A stretch of 64,000 nt of DNA, from positions 248,001 through 312,000 of the forward strand of contig JADCRD010000002.1 in assembly GCA_014946745.1 (NCBI GenBank), in the 5' to 3' direction. This document shows, piece after piece, positions 1 to 9,120 of this stretch (position 1 is its first letter; every line of letters starts with the position of its first letter). The translations under genes and the position numbers were made by a program. The notes under the pieces were generated by a model. The model searched no databases. It had not been told where the DNA came from and saw only the letters and a list, made by a program, of their open reading frames with translations. Origin of the DNA: Lysobacterales bacterium. GTDB lineage: Bacteria > Pseudomonadota > Gammaproteobacteria > Xanthomonadales > Xanthomonadaceae.

Positions 1-387
1 GTCAGCCTGCTGATCGGGGTCAACAACCAGTACCGCGGCCGCGCGCTCGATGAGTACCGCGAGCAGTTCGCCGCCCTGCTGGAACGCGCGCTGGCGCTGG
101 CCGGCGACGACCCGCAGCGGGTGCTGTTGCTGGCCATTCCCGACTGGGGTGTGACGCCTTTCGGCGCCAAGAGCGGGCGCGACACCGCACAGATCGCCCG
201 CGAGCTCGATGCCTTCAACTCCGCCGCCGCCGAGATCGCGCGGGGCAGCAGCGTGCGCTTCGTCGACACCAGCGCGGTGTCGCGGGAGCACGGCGCCGAG
301 TGGGTGGCCGAGGATGGCCTGCACCCGAGCGCAGCGCTCTACGCAGCCTGGGCCGAAGCCGCCGAGATCGCACTGCTCGGCCCATAG
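1..387 (+). CDS. SGNH/GDSL-type hydrolase, C-terminal part (5' end outside window)
   Basis: The frame is open from base 1 to a TAG at 385-387. It starts inside a protein reading GVNNQYRG, which fits block III of SGNH hydrolases (the Asn of the oxyanion hole), and ends with DGLHPS, the Asp and His of the catalytic triad in block V. The nucleophile Ser block lies upstream of the window. The family comprises esterases and lipases, so ester hydrolysis is the likely reaction; the substrate is unknown. The stop codon lies inside a copy of the hairpin repeat at 381-406, so the repeat sets the C-terminus (final residues LLGP). Confidence 0.85.
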   Translation, partial: VSLLIGVNNQYRGRALDEYREQFAALLERALALAGDDPQRVLLLAIPDWGVTPFGAKSGRDTAQIARELDAFNSAAAEIARGSSVRFVDTSAVSREHGAEWVAEDGLHPSAALYAAWAEAAEIALLGP

Positions 388-406
388 GGTGGATCTCGAC
401 CCACCG
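381..406 (+). repeat. Hairpin repeat, family A (CCATAGGGTGG...), copy 1
   Basis: The sequence CCCATAGGGTGGATCTCGAC followed by CCACCG is a near-palindrome with arms GGTGGATC and GACCCACC around a 2-base loop. The same unit occurs at 2396, 2495, 2594, 11614 and, inverted, 11702-11727. It supplies the TAG stop of the upstream hydrolase. It could work as a transcription terminator or as a REP-like element; which is not decidable from sequence. Confidence 0.8.
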
Positions 407-943
407 TGGCCGCCACGCTGGCCTCGGTTCCGGTAGTCGAAGTCGAAGCGCACCCACCTGCGATCGGGCCGACCGCGCGCGCCATAGCCCCCAAACATCC
501 TCGATCGCGGGCAGCCGCTGGCCGACGGCGCGCGCCCGGGCAGGGTTGGGCGACAGCGTCCTCACCCGCGTTGGCGGGCCGGGACGCACCTGACCGCTCG
601 GACTCGGCGCCTGGGCGGCGCGCGCTCCTCCGGGCTCCGCGGCGCGATCCGCCCGCACGCTCTCCCGTGAGCGATCTCAGCTCGTAACGCTCACCGCGCC
701 GATGGCAACCGCCCGGCATTGAAGGCCCCGAGTGGCCTCCGCAGCTCGCGAATGATCTTTCCGGAGTTCTTGAAGCCATTGATGCTGAAACCATTCCGCT
801 CGAAACGCTCCGGCTTGATCGATCTGGAGGCGCGGCCTGCGCGGGCTCGCTGAGGCTGCACCCCTGATCTGGCGAAGGCGCGCGGCACGCAGCGCGGCGA
901 CTGCACCAGACACGCTCGGCACGCCCTTTGCGGAGGTTTCACC
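388..943. other. Intergenic region without a convincing gene
   Basis: 556 bases lie between the hydrolase and the cupin gene. The last bases (GCGGAGGTTTCACC before the ATG at 944) carry the ribosome binding site of the next gene. On the minus strand a short frame (about 691-830) encodes GFSINGFKNSGKIIRELRRP and continues to a stop; its base composition is lower in GC than the rest and it may be the tail of a decayed gene, but no start with a binding site or family match is visible. The remainder shows only overlapping GC-rich open frames. Confidence 0.5.
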
Positions 944-2350
944 ATGGCTGACCCATCCCAACCCATCGGCGCCTTCCCTGCGTTTCGGCTCGATGCCGGC
1001 GCCGACGCGCAGCCGATCGAGATACACCTCATCGCCCAGCTCGCCCCAGGCAGCGGCGATCGGCTGATCGAAGAGACCGCGGCACGCCAGCGGGCGCACC
1101 CGGCCTATCGCGACGCCCTGGATGAGCCCTCGGTACGGCTGGCCGGCATGCACCTCGCCCACGGCGATCCGTCGTCGCTGTACAGCTTCGTCGTGGGCCC
1201 GCAGGGCCATCCGTTCCACCGCCACGCCGGGCCGCGCATGTTCACTGCGATCTCCGGAAGCTCGGGCGCGCTGCTGCGCTTCTCCGGCGCGAGCGATGCC
1301 GAGCTGGCTGTTGACCCCAGCGCCTTCGTGCGGGCCTTGCAGCAGGTTCGCGTGCCGCCGGACAGCCTGTTCAGCGTGCGCTTCGGCGGCGGCACCTGGC
1401 ACCAGTTCCTGCCGCAGCGGCCCGGGCGCGGGCACGCCGCCCTGTTCGCGCTGTCCTGCCACAGCAACGAGCTGGGCGGCGCGCTCGACGAGGCCCTGCG
1501 CGCGCAGATCCTCGATGACCGCGCCGACATTCCCTGCCTTACCGAGACCGTGCCGGAACCGGTGCGCGCACTGTTGGCCGCAAATCCGGCGCCCGCGGTC
1601 GAACACCGGCTGAGCCTTGCCACGAAGCCCGACAGCTACGCCCAAGGCCTCGGCGACCTGCTGCGCCGCGCCAACGGGCGACTGCAGTCGACACTCGCGC
1701 GCTGGCAAACCGCGGAACGCCGGGCCGCCACGCCGCCTCTTGGGCCAACGATGATTCGTGAGCGGCAGCTGCCCGCGCGCAGCCTGCTGCCCGACCTGCT
1801 GGCGGAAGGCCACGACGACTGCACGCTGCTCGAACTGCCGGCCGAGTTCGGCCCACAGCCTTCGGCGACCCGCCTGCTGGCGCGGGTGCTTGAGGGCTTC
1901 GTGGAAAATCCGCCGGCCAGCGTCGGATGGCTGATGCGCCTGCGCAACCTGCTGGTCAAACCACTGGGCCTGCGCACCGCCACGCTGGGCTGCCCGGTGT
2001 CCTCCTTGCAGACCACGGATGCCCCCGACCGCTTCGTCGGCCGTTACCCGGTGCTGGCCAGCCAGGTCTCGGCGGACGACCGCTGGGCGGAAGTCATCCT
2101 CGGCGCGAACGATCGACACCTGCGCTTCCGCAGCAGCGTGAGCGTGAGCCTCGAACCCGCTGGCCGCTGCCAGATCCGACTGGCCACACGCGTCAGCACC
2201 CGCAACGCGTTCGGCGCCTTCTACCTGTTCGCGATCCGGCGCGTGCACGAGCGCCACGTCGCACCGACGCTGCTGCGCTGGGCGGTAGGCCATGCGCTCG
2301 CAGCGACTGACCCCGTCGCGCCTCGCCCCTTCGCTGAAGGCGCGGGATAG
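944..2350 (+). CDS. Cupin-like domain fused to DUF2867 domain, function unknown
   Basis: 468 residues. The N-terminal half looks like a cupin: HPFHRH (His89, His92, His94) and a second strand GGTWHQF (His153) could bind a metal. Residues about 265-450 match the DUF2867 pattern: RLRNLLVKPLGL, then LGANDRHLRFR, then TRVSTRNAFGAFYLFAIRRVH. DUF2867 proteins have no established biochemical role and some occur fused to short-chain dehydrogenases; a cupin fusion is unusual to my knowledge. The start is set by GCGGAGG eight bases before the ATG. No neighbour is co-oriented close by, so it is probably transcribed alone. The domain calls are from pattern memory; the function remains open. Confidence 0.7.
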   Translation: MADPSQPIGAFPAFRLDAGADAQPIEIHLIAQLAPGSGDRLIEETAARQRAHPAYRDALDEPSVRLAGMHLAHGDPSSLYSFVVGPQGHPFHRHAGPRMFTAISGSSGALLRFSGASDAELAVDPSAFVRALQQVRVPPDSLFSVRFGGGTWHQFLPQRPGRGHAALFALSCHSNELGGALDEALRAQILDDRADIPCLTETVPEPVRALLAANPAPAVEHRLSLATKPDSYAQGLGDLLRRANGRLQSTLARWQTAERRAATPPLGPTMIRERQLPARSLLPDLLAEGHDDCTLLELPAEFGPQPSATRLLARVLEGFVENPPASVGWLMRLRNLLVKPLGLRTATLGCPVSSLQTTDAPDRFVGRYPVLASQVSADDRWAEVILGANDRHLRFRSSVSVSLEPAGRCQIRLATRVSTRNAFGAFYLFAIRRVHERHVAPTLLRWAVGHALAATDPVAPRPFAEGAG

Positions 2351-2395
2351 CCCATCCGCATGTCGCGCGCTTTGCCAAAGACACGCCCCACGGAC

Positions 2396-2692
2396 CCCAT
2401 AGGGTGGGTCTTGACCCACCGATGCTTGATCCTCGCCGCGAACGTCCCCTTGGCCGCATCCCCAAGGCCACGATCGCTCGCGGACCTGAAGCGCCCCATA
2501 GGGTGGGTCTCGACCCACCGATGCTTGATCCTCGCCGCGAACATCCCCTCGGTCGCATCCTCAAACCCGCGACCGCTCGCGGACCTGAGGCGCTCCATAG
2601 GGTGGGTCTTGACCCACCGAAGCTCGACTCTCGCAGCAAACCTCCACCCGCTCGCGTCGCCGATGCCGCGGTCGCCTGAAGCCGCTGCCTTG
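2396..2692 (+). repeat. Three tandem 99-bp repeat units, each beginning with hairpin repeat family A
   Basis: Units start at 2396, 2495 and 2594, exactly 99 bases apart. Each opens with CCATAGGGTGGGTC, a 2-base loop and GACCCACC (perfect 8-bp stem), followed by a diverging spacer (GATGCTTGATCCTCGCCGCG in units 1 and 2, more changed in unit 3) and an ending resembling GCTCGCGGACCTGA. They fill the 356-base gap between the convergent cupin gene and histidine kinase gene. The period shows tandem duplication of the whole unit. A double terminator between convergent genes is plausible; no coding function is seen. Confidence 0.9.
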
Positions 2693-2706
2693 CCGCGCTG
2701 CAGGGC

Positions 2707-4677
2707 TCAGCGCAGGCGCGCCATGCCGCGAAGTTCGAGCGTGAACTCAACGCCGCTGCCATCGGCGAGATTGGCCGCGCGTGCACTGCCGGCATGGCGC
2801 TCGGCGACAAGCCGGACGATGTGCAGACCGAGGCCAAGATGCGGCGCGCTGCCGGCGGATGCGCTGCGCGGGCGCTGGCTCACCAGCGCATCGAACAGCT
2901 TCTCGTGGCGGCCTGGCGCCAGCGTCGGGCCGGTGTTGGCAATGGCGATCCGCGGGCCCTGAGCGCCTGCGCCAAGCTCGATACGGATCTCGCCTTCGGG
3001 CGGACAAAAGCTGCGCGCGTTGTCGACCAGTTTGTCCAGGGCTTGAACTATAAGGTCAGGCGCGCCGTGAAACGGCAGAGACTGGCCCGGCACCCGCACA
3101 TCGAGCCGGCGCGGCGCCAGCAGCTCGCGATAGCCCTCGCCGCAGGCGCGCACCAGCCCGGTGAGGTCGAAGTCTTCGGGCTCGGCGCTGGCGATCGCAC
3201 GCTCGATGCGCGAACTCTCGCCCATGGCGCGCACGATCGCGGCCAGCCGCTCGCTGCCGGCGCGAGCGCGATCGAGGTAGACGCGACTGGCCTCAGGCAG
3301 GTCCTGCGCTTCGAGGTTGTCGAGCGAGCCGCGCACCACCGCCAGCGGGGTGTGCAGTTCGTGCGAGAGCGTGCCGGCGAGGCTGCGCAGGTAGGCGGTG
3401 TAGCCAGCGACCTCGTCGAGCAGGGTGCCGAAGCTGCGCGAAAGCTCGCCGAGCTCGTCCACCGCCGCGCTGCGCTCGAAGCCGCGCGCAGCGTCGGCGC
3501 CGCCGCGTGCCAGCGCCGCCTCGGCCTGCTGCGACAGTCGCCGGATGCGCGTCGACAGCTGTCCGGCGAACAGGTAGAGCAGCCCCGCCAGCAGCAGGAC
3601 AACCGCGAGGCTCACGCCCAGCACGCGCAGCAGGGCGCGGTCGGCCAGCAGCAGGGCCGCGCTGGCCTGACGCAGCACCAGGAGCCCGCGGTCTTCGCCC
3701 TGGATTTCGATCGCCGCCTGGGCGGACAGCTGCAGGCGATTGCCCTCCTCGATCGCACGCCAGCGCGGCGCTTCCACGCCATCGACGACGCTCGCGCCGG
3801 TCCGCTCCGGGTTCGCCGGCTCGATGCCGCCGAGCACGGCGGTGAACAGGCGCCGCCAGCCCGACACCTGGCCGGCATCGGCCGCGAGTTCACCGACCTG
3901 CAGCAGCGGATGACCGTCGCCATCCTGGAGCTCACAGACATGCGCCTGCGGGCACAGCGCCGCCAGCAGCTCCGCCAGCGCCGGCTCCGGCTCGCGCAGC
4001 GGCCGCAGCAGGCCATCGCCGAGCCGCAGGCCGGGCTCGCCCGGGCGCGCATGGTCGATGGCCTGCACGCCCAGGGCGAGCGGACGCAGGCCCGGCGGCA
4101 GGCGCAGCTCGATGCGGTAGCCGGCGGCGTCCTCCTGCCAGTAGCCGCTGATGCGCGGCGCAGGCCCACCCAGCGCCTGCACGGCGACGGCACCGGGCGC
4201 CGCGTTGGCGAGACGCAGGCGGGCGCGGCCGTCGAGGGTCTCCAGATCCAGCTCGACGCGATCGGCGTACTGCGCCTCCGGCTGCGCGGCTTCGGCGCGC
4301 AGGCGCGTGGTGTCGGCGACGTCGATCAGCAGGTGCAGGGCCTGCTCGCTGCGCGCCGCGCGCAGACGCAAACGGCCAGAGCTGTCGAGCGCGCGCGCGG
4401 ACTCGGCCGTCTGCGGCCAGTCGCTGTCGTAACCGTCAAGCTCGATCGGGCCGGTGGCCGCAGGCACGGTGACGCCACCAGGCGCCAGCGGCAGCAGGCC
4501 GGGATCGCGCAGCAGGGCACGCTCGACGGCGCGGCTCATCACTTCGAGGGTGGCGGTCTGCTGGGCTTCCTGGCCGCGGCGCAGCTGGGCTTCGAGTTCG
4601 CGCACCAGCACCCAGCCGGCCGCCGGCAGGGCCAGCGCGGCGGCGGCAAGCAGCACCAGCTGCTGGCGCAGGCGCAT
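2707..4677 (-). CDS. Sensor histidine kinase, PdsS-like (proteobacterial dedicated sortase system type)
   Basis: 656 residues. TM helix 1 is at about 7-25 and helix 2 at about 350-371, bracketing a large periplasmic domain. Its start, IELDGYDSDWP then LHLLIDVADTT, resembles a family 9 carbohydrate-binding-like fold. A HAMP segment follows (about 372-425), then the H-box SHELHTP with His439, the N-box DKLVDNARSF and the G-box LGLGLHIV. It should autophosphorylate and pass phosphate to the regulator encoded 27 bases upstream. The same domain plan occurs in the kinases paired with dedicated sortases in proteobacteria, but no sortase or LPXTG target is in this window, so the name is by resemblance only. 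Confidence 0.8.
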   Translation of the reverse strand: MRLRQQLVLLAAAALALPAAGWVLVRELEAQLRRGQEAQQTATLEVMSRAVERALLRDPGLLPLAPGGVTVPAATGPIELDGYDSDWPQTAESARALDSSGRLRLRAARSEQALHLLIDVADTTRLRAEAAQPEAQYADRVELDLETLDGRARLRLANAAPGAVAVQALGGPAPRISGYWQEDAAGYRIELRLPPGLRPLALGVQAIDHARPGEPGLRLGDGLLRPLREPEPALAELLAALCPQAHVCELQDGDGHPLLQVGELAADAGQVSGWRRLFTAVLGGIEPANPERTGASVVDGVEAPRWRAIEEGNRLQLSAQAAIEIQGEDRGLLVLRQASAALLLADRALLRVLGVSLAVVLLLAGLLYLFAGQLSTRIRRLSQQAEAALARGGADAARGFERSAAVDELGELSRSFGTLLDEVAGYTAYLRSLAGTLSHELHTPLAVVRGSLDNLEAQDLPEASRVYLDRARAGSERLAAIVRAMGESSRIERAIASAEPEDFDLTGLVRACGEGYRELLAPRRLDVRVPGQSLPFHGAPDLIVQALDKLVDNARSFCPPEGEIRIELGAGAQGPRIAIANTGPTLAPGRHEKLFDALVSQRPRSASAGSAPHLGLGLHIVRLVAERHAGSARAANLADGSGVEFTLELRGMARLR

Positions 4678-4704
4678 GCGTTCAGGCGCTGAACGTGTGG
4701 AGGA

Positions 4705-5394
4705 TCACGGCCGCCAGCGGTAGCCGGCGCCGTGCACGGTATCGACCTCGTCGAACTTCGCGTCGATCGCCTCGAACTTCTTGCGGATGCGCTTGATGTG
4801 CGAGGTGATCGTGGCCTCGTCGACGACGACTTCGGCCTCACGCATCAGCTGCTCGCGCGAACGCACGTGGCCGGGGTGGCGGGCCAGGGCGTGCACGATC
4901 CAGAACTCGGTGACGGTCAGCGGCACCGACTCGCCGTTCCAGCTGACCTGCATGCGCTCCAGCTCCAGGCGCAGGCCGCGCAGGGTGAACACGGTGTCGC
5001 GCGCGGCCGGCGAGCGCATCGCGTCGATGCGGCGGAACAGCGCGGCAACGCGGGCGGTCAGCTGCGGCAGCGAGATGTCCTTGCTGAGGTAGTCGTCAGC
5101 GCCCAGGCGCAGGCCCGAGATCACGTCGATGTCGGCATCGCGCGCGGTCAGGAACAGGATCGGCAGGGTCGGTGCGCGCGTGCGCAGCTCGCGACACAGC
5201 TCGAAGCCGCCCTCGGGCTCGTCGCCCAGACCGACGTCAATCAGCACCAGGTCGGGCAGCTTGAGCGCGAAGGCGGCACGCGCTTCCGGCCGGCTGCCGA
5301 AGCCATGCACCTGGTAGCCGTAGCGGCTCAGCGCGTCGATGTAGTTGGCGCGGATGGCCGGCTCATCCTCGACGATGGCGATGGTGCGCGACAT
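4705..5394 (-). CDS. OmpR-family response regulator, PdsR-like
   Basis: 229 residues: a receiver domain (acidic pair Glu9/Asp10, phosphoacceptor Asp53 in LIDVGLGDE, Thr83, Lys105) followed by a winged-helix DNA-binding domain ending HGAGYRW. The segment DVGLGDEPEGGFELCREL is a strong resemblance to regulators of the proteobacterial dedicated sortase system. The start at 5394 gives MSRTIAIVEDE, the normal receiver beginning; the frame is open further upstream but that extension is Arg/Ser-rich shadow sequence. It lies directly before the kinase gene in the same orientation, so the two form an operon. The target genes cannot be told from the sequence. Confidence 0.88.
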   Translation of the reverse strand: MSRTIAIVEDEPAIRANYIDALSRYGYQVHGFGSRPEARAAFALKLPDLVLIDVGLGDEPEGGFELCRELRTRAPTLPILFLTARDADIDVISGLRLGADDYLSKDISLPQLTARVAALFRRIDAMRSPAARDTVFTLRGLRLELERMQVSWNGESVPLTVTEFWIVHALARHPGHVRSREQLMREAEVVVDEATITSHIKRIRKKFEAIDAKFDEVDTVHGAGYRWRP

Positions 5395-5416
5395 GGGCGG
5401 CGTCCTTGAGGGCGGC

Positions 5417-6484
<1,068 letters not shown>

Positions 6485-6855
6485 GGAGTCGGCCTTTGGT
6501 GTGCTGGGGCCGACATGGTAACGCCGCAGGCGTCGCGAGGCGCCTGCGGCGCGGGATTGGGGGTGAGCCGGCGTGTTTGCGCGGCGCTGCCGCGCACGCC
6601 GGCGAACGCCCGAGCGCTGTGCGCGAGGGCCGGGTAGGGATTGGGGATTCGTTAGGAGCCGGTCGACTCAACGCTGTGAGCAGGCGAAGTCTGCGCAATG
6701 CTGAGCGCATCGATACGCACAGCTCTGTACTTCAATCCACGGAAGGCATTGCAGCCAGCACCCCCTCGGTCAAGATCGCGCGAGCGGATGAAACATCGAC
6801 GCGGAATGAATCCTCTGCTCTCGCGAATCCCGAATCCCCAATCCCGAATCCCGGC
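6485..6855. other. Intergenic region with GGGATTGGGGATTCG-type repeats (family B)
   Basis: 371 bases hold no convincing gene. Copies of a short G-rich repeat lie at 6553-6563 (GGGATTGGGGG) and 6638-6651 (GGGATTGGGGATTC); the opposite orientation, GAATCCCGAATCCCCAATCC and on, fills 6825-6852 immediately after the gshA stop. A further copy is at 21333-21348. Such runs are frequent near gene ends in Xanthomonadaceae as far as I recall; the role is unknown. Bases 6574-6608 also form a GC-rich hairpin (GCCGGCGTG...CACGCCGGC). Confidence 0.6.
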
Positions 6856-8220
6856 TCAATACGCATACTCCCGGAACAGCGGATCCACCGAGCCGCCCCA
6901 CTCGCGATGGAAGCGTTCGAGCTTGCGCTCGGCGGCGGTCTGGCCGCTGTCGACGATCTCGATCAGCGATTCGAGGTAGATGCGCTCGTCGACGCCGTTG
7001 CAGTTGAGGCGCGCGCGGCGCTGCAGGCCGTGGGCGGCGATCTTCAGCGTCTCGCGGGCCAGCTCCAGCACCTTGGAGTTGCGGAAGGGCAGCTTCAGCG
7101 CCTGCCGCGGCACGCCGTCGCGCAGGGCGTTGCGCTCTTCCATGCTGAAGTCGCGGACCAGGTCCCAGGCGGCATCCAGCGCGGTGTCGTCGTAGAGCAG
7201 GCCGGTCCACAGCGCCGGCAGCGCGCACAGGCGACTCCAGGGGCCGCCGTCGGCGCCGCGCATTTCGAGGTAGCGCTTGAGCCGCACTTCCGGAAAGGCC
7301 GTGGTGAGGTGGTCGCCCCAGTCGCTCAGGGTTGGCTTCTCGCCCGGCAGCACGCTGAGTTCGCCGCGCAGAAAGTCGCGGAAGCTCAGACCCGCGGCGT
7401 CGATGTAGCGGCCCTCGCGGTAGACGAAGTACATCGGCACATCGAGCAGATAGTCGACGTAGCGCTCGAAGCCGAAGCCGTCCTCGAACACGAAGTCGAG
7501 CATGCCGGTGCGGTCGGGGTCGGTGTCGGTCCAGATGTGCGAGCGGTAGCTCAGGAAGCCGTTCGGCTGGCCCTCGCGGAAGGGCGAGTCGGCGAACAGC
7601 GCGGTGGCGATCGGCTGCAGCGCCAGCGAGACCCGGAACTTCTTGACCATGTCGGCTTCGGAGGCGAAGTCGAGGTTGACCTGCACGGTGCAGGTGCGGG
7701 TCATCATGTCGAGGCCGAGACCGCCGACCTTCGGCATGTACTCGCGCATGATCTTGTAGCGGCCCTTGGGCATCCAGGGCATGTCTTCGCGGGTCCACTT
7801 GGGCTGGAAACCCATCCCGAAGAAGCCGATGCCCAGACGATCCGAGACGATCTTGAGTTCGCCGAGATGTCCGGCGGTCTCACGGCAGGTCTGGTGCAGG
7901 TTCTCCAGCGGCGCGCCCGAGAGCTCGAGCTGGCCGGCGGGCTCCAGCGTCACCGAGGCGCCGTCCTTTTTCAGTGCGATCAGGTGCCCGCCTTCGAGCA
8001 CCGGGGTCCAGCCGAACTGGGCCAGGCCTTCGAGCACAGCGCGGATGCCCTGCGGGCCTTCATAGGTCGGCGGGCGCAGGTCGGAGAGGCGGAAGCCGAA
8101 CTTTTCGTGCTCGGTGCCGATACGCCAGTCTTCGGGCGGCTTGTTGCCGGCAGCGAGGTCCTCGATGAGCTGCTGCTTGGATTCGATCCGTGAACCGGGC
8201 GCGCTGCTGGGGCTGGACAC
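6856..8220 (-). CDS. gshA: Glutamate-cysteine ligase, plant/Xanthomonas type
   Basis: 454 residues from a GTG at 8220. It catalyses ATP-dependent joining of glutamate and cysteine, the first step of glutathione synthesis, in the cytoplasm. The sequence [13 protein letters not shown] near the N-terminus, [24 protein letters not shown] and [17 protein letters not shown] is characteristic of the plant-like class (GshA of alphaproteobacteria and Xanthomonadaceae), not the E. coli class. AAGGAG seven bases upstream decides the GTG start; the open frame extends upstream but without a binding site and over the ExoD gene. Gene stands alone; a family B repeat follows its stop. Confidence 0.93.
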   Translation of the reverse strand: MSSPSSAPGSRIESKQQLIEDLAAGNKPPEDWRIGTEHEKFGFRLSDLRPPTYEGPQGIRAVLEGLAQFGWTPVLEGGHLIALKKDGASVTLEPAGQLELSGAPLENLHQTCRETAGHLGELKIVSDRLGIGFFGMGFQPKWTREDMPWMPKGRYKIMREYMPKVGGLGLDMMTRTCTVQVNLDFASEADMVKKFRVSLALQPIATALFADSPFREGQPNGFLSYRSHIWTDTDPDRTGMLDFVFEDGFGFERYVDYLLDVPMYFVYREGRYIDAAGLSFRDFLRGELSVLPGEKPTLSDWGDHLTTAFPEVRLKRYLEMRGADGGPWSRLCALPALWTGLLYDDTALDAAWDLVRDFSMEERNALRDGVPRQALKLPFRNSKVLELARETLKIAAHGLQRRARLNCNGVDERIYLESLIEIVDSGQTAAERKLERFHREWGGSVDPLFREYAY

Positions 8221-8381
8221 GCGGGAACTCCTTGGGTAGCGAGGGGCTCGGGCGCACGGCCTGAGCAATGGCGAACGCGCAGCGTCGGCCGGAGGCTGGG
8301 AAGTGGGGCCTGCGCGAGCACCACGCAAGCGGCGCGCACACTGCCCGCAGCCGCGTGAAGCAGCGGCGAGACCGTTCCGCG

Positions 8382-9035
8382 TCAGCCGCCAAGCTTCTGC
8401 CAGAGCTGACCCAGCGCGAGTCCGCCCGCACCGATCAGCACGCCGAAGTAGATCACGGTGGCGATCTGCGCGACATGGCCGATCAGGATGGCCAGGCCAT
8501 CGCGCTGGATCAGGCCGACCGCATAGAACAGCAGGGCCAGCGCCGGCAGGGTGTTGCTGAAGGGCACGAAGCCGAACGGTGCCATCAGCAGCAGGGCCGC
8601 GCTGATGAAGGCGAGGTTGTTGACGACGCCGATGCCGCGGCCATCGGCCAGCGAGGGCAGGCGGTGCGGGCGGCTGATGCGCTCCAGCCGGTGCACCCAG
8701 ACCAGCCCCGAACTCAGCCCCGCGCGCACGCGCTCGGAGGGCAGCTGGCGCTGCTTCAGCCGCGCCGGAATCCACAGCGGCCGGCCCGACAGGCGGCTCA
8801 GGCCGACCAGCAGGATGGCCGCGCCGAACACCGTGCTGACGCCAGGGATCGACACCGGGATCAGGAACACCAGCACCAGCAGCAGACTGAGCAGCAGCAG
8901 GCCCTCCTCACCCACGGCATCCAGCAGGGCGCCCAGCGCGAGGCCGTCCGCGGGCAGGCCATCGATCAGGCGCTGCAGCTGTTCGGCGAGGCTGGCGGAA
9001 GCCTTTGTGTCAGCGGGAGAAGAAGTCGGACTCAA
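8382..9035 (-). CDS. ExoD-family integral membrane protein
   Basis: 217 residues with several hydrophobic helices: about 47-67 ([20 protein letters not shown]), 138-156, 160-178 and 183-205. The order and the basic loop [14 protein letters not shown] match the ExoD (exopolysaccharide synthesis) family. In rhizobia ExoD affects exopolysaccharide production and alkaline tolerance; its biochemical activity is unknown, and so is its role here. It is divergent from oppA with 85 bases between the start codons, so both promoters must lie there. 161 bases without a gene separate it from gshA. Confidence 0.85.
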   Translation of the reverse strand: MSPTSSPADTKASASLAEQLQRLIDGLPADGLALGALLDAVGEEGLLLLSLLLVLVFLIPVSIPGVSTVFGAAILLVGLSRLSGRPLWIPARLKQRQLPSERVRAGLSSGLVWVHRLERISRPHRLPSLADGRGIGVVNNLAFISAALLLMAPFGFVPFSNTLPALALLFYAVGLIQRDGLAILIGHVAQIATVIYFGVLIGAGGLALGQLWQKLGG

Positions 9036-9120
9036 GGGAATGCCATCATGCGCGGCGCGCGGCGTACCGCGCGGGGCCGCGAGCTTAGCAGCCCCTCATG
9101 GAAGCCTCTCGACCTTGCCG

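Noticed and set aside
677-2518. Long open frame of 613 codons on the minus strand over the cupin gene
   Set aside because: It lies antisense to a gene with clear domain motifs and a good binding site; its translation is low-complexity and is a GC-rich shadow.
2396-2692. Short CRISPR array
   Set aside because: Repeats are 99 bases apart with spacers that resemble each other, and no cas gene is near; it is a tandem duplication.
2794-4692. Long plus-strand open frame over the histidine kinase gene
   Set aside because: Antisense shadow: no motifs, no plausible start, and the kinase boxes are on the minus strand.
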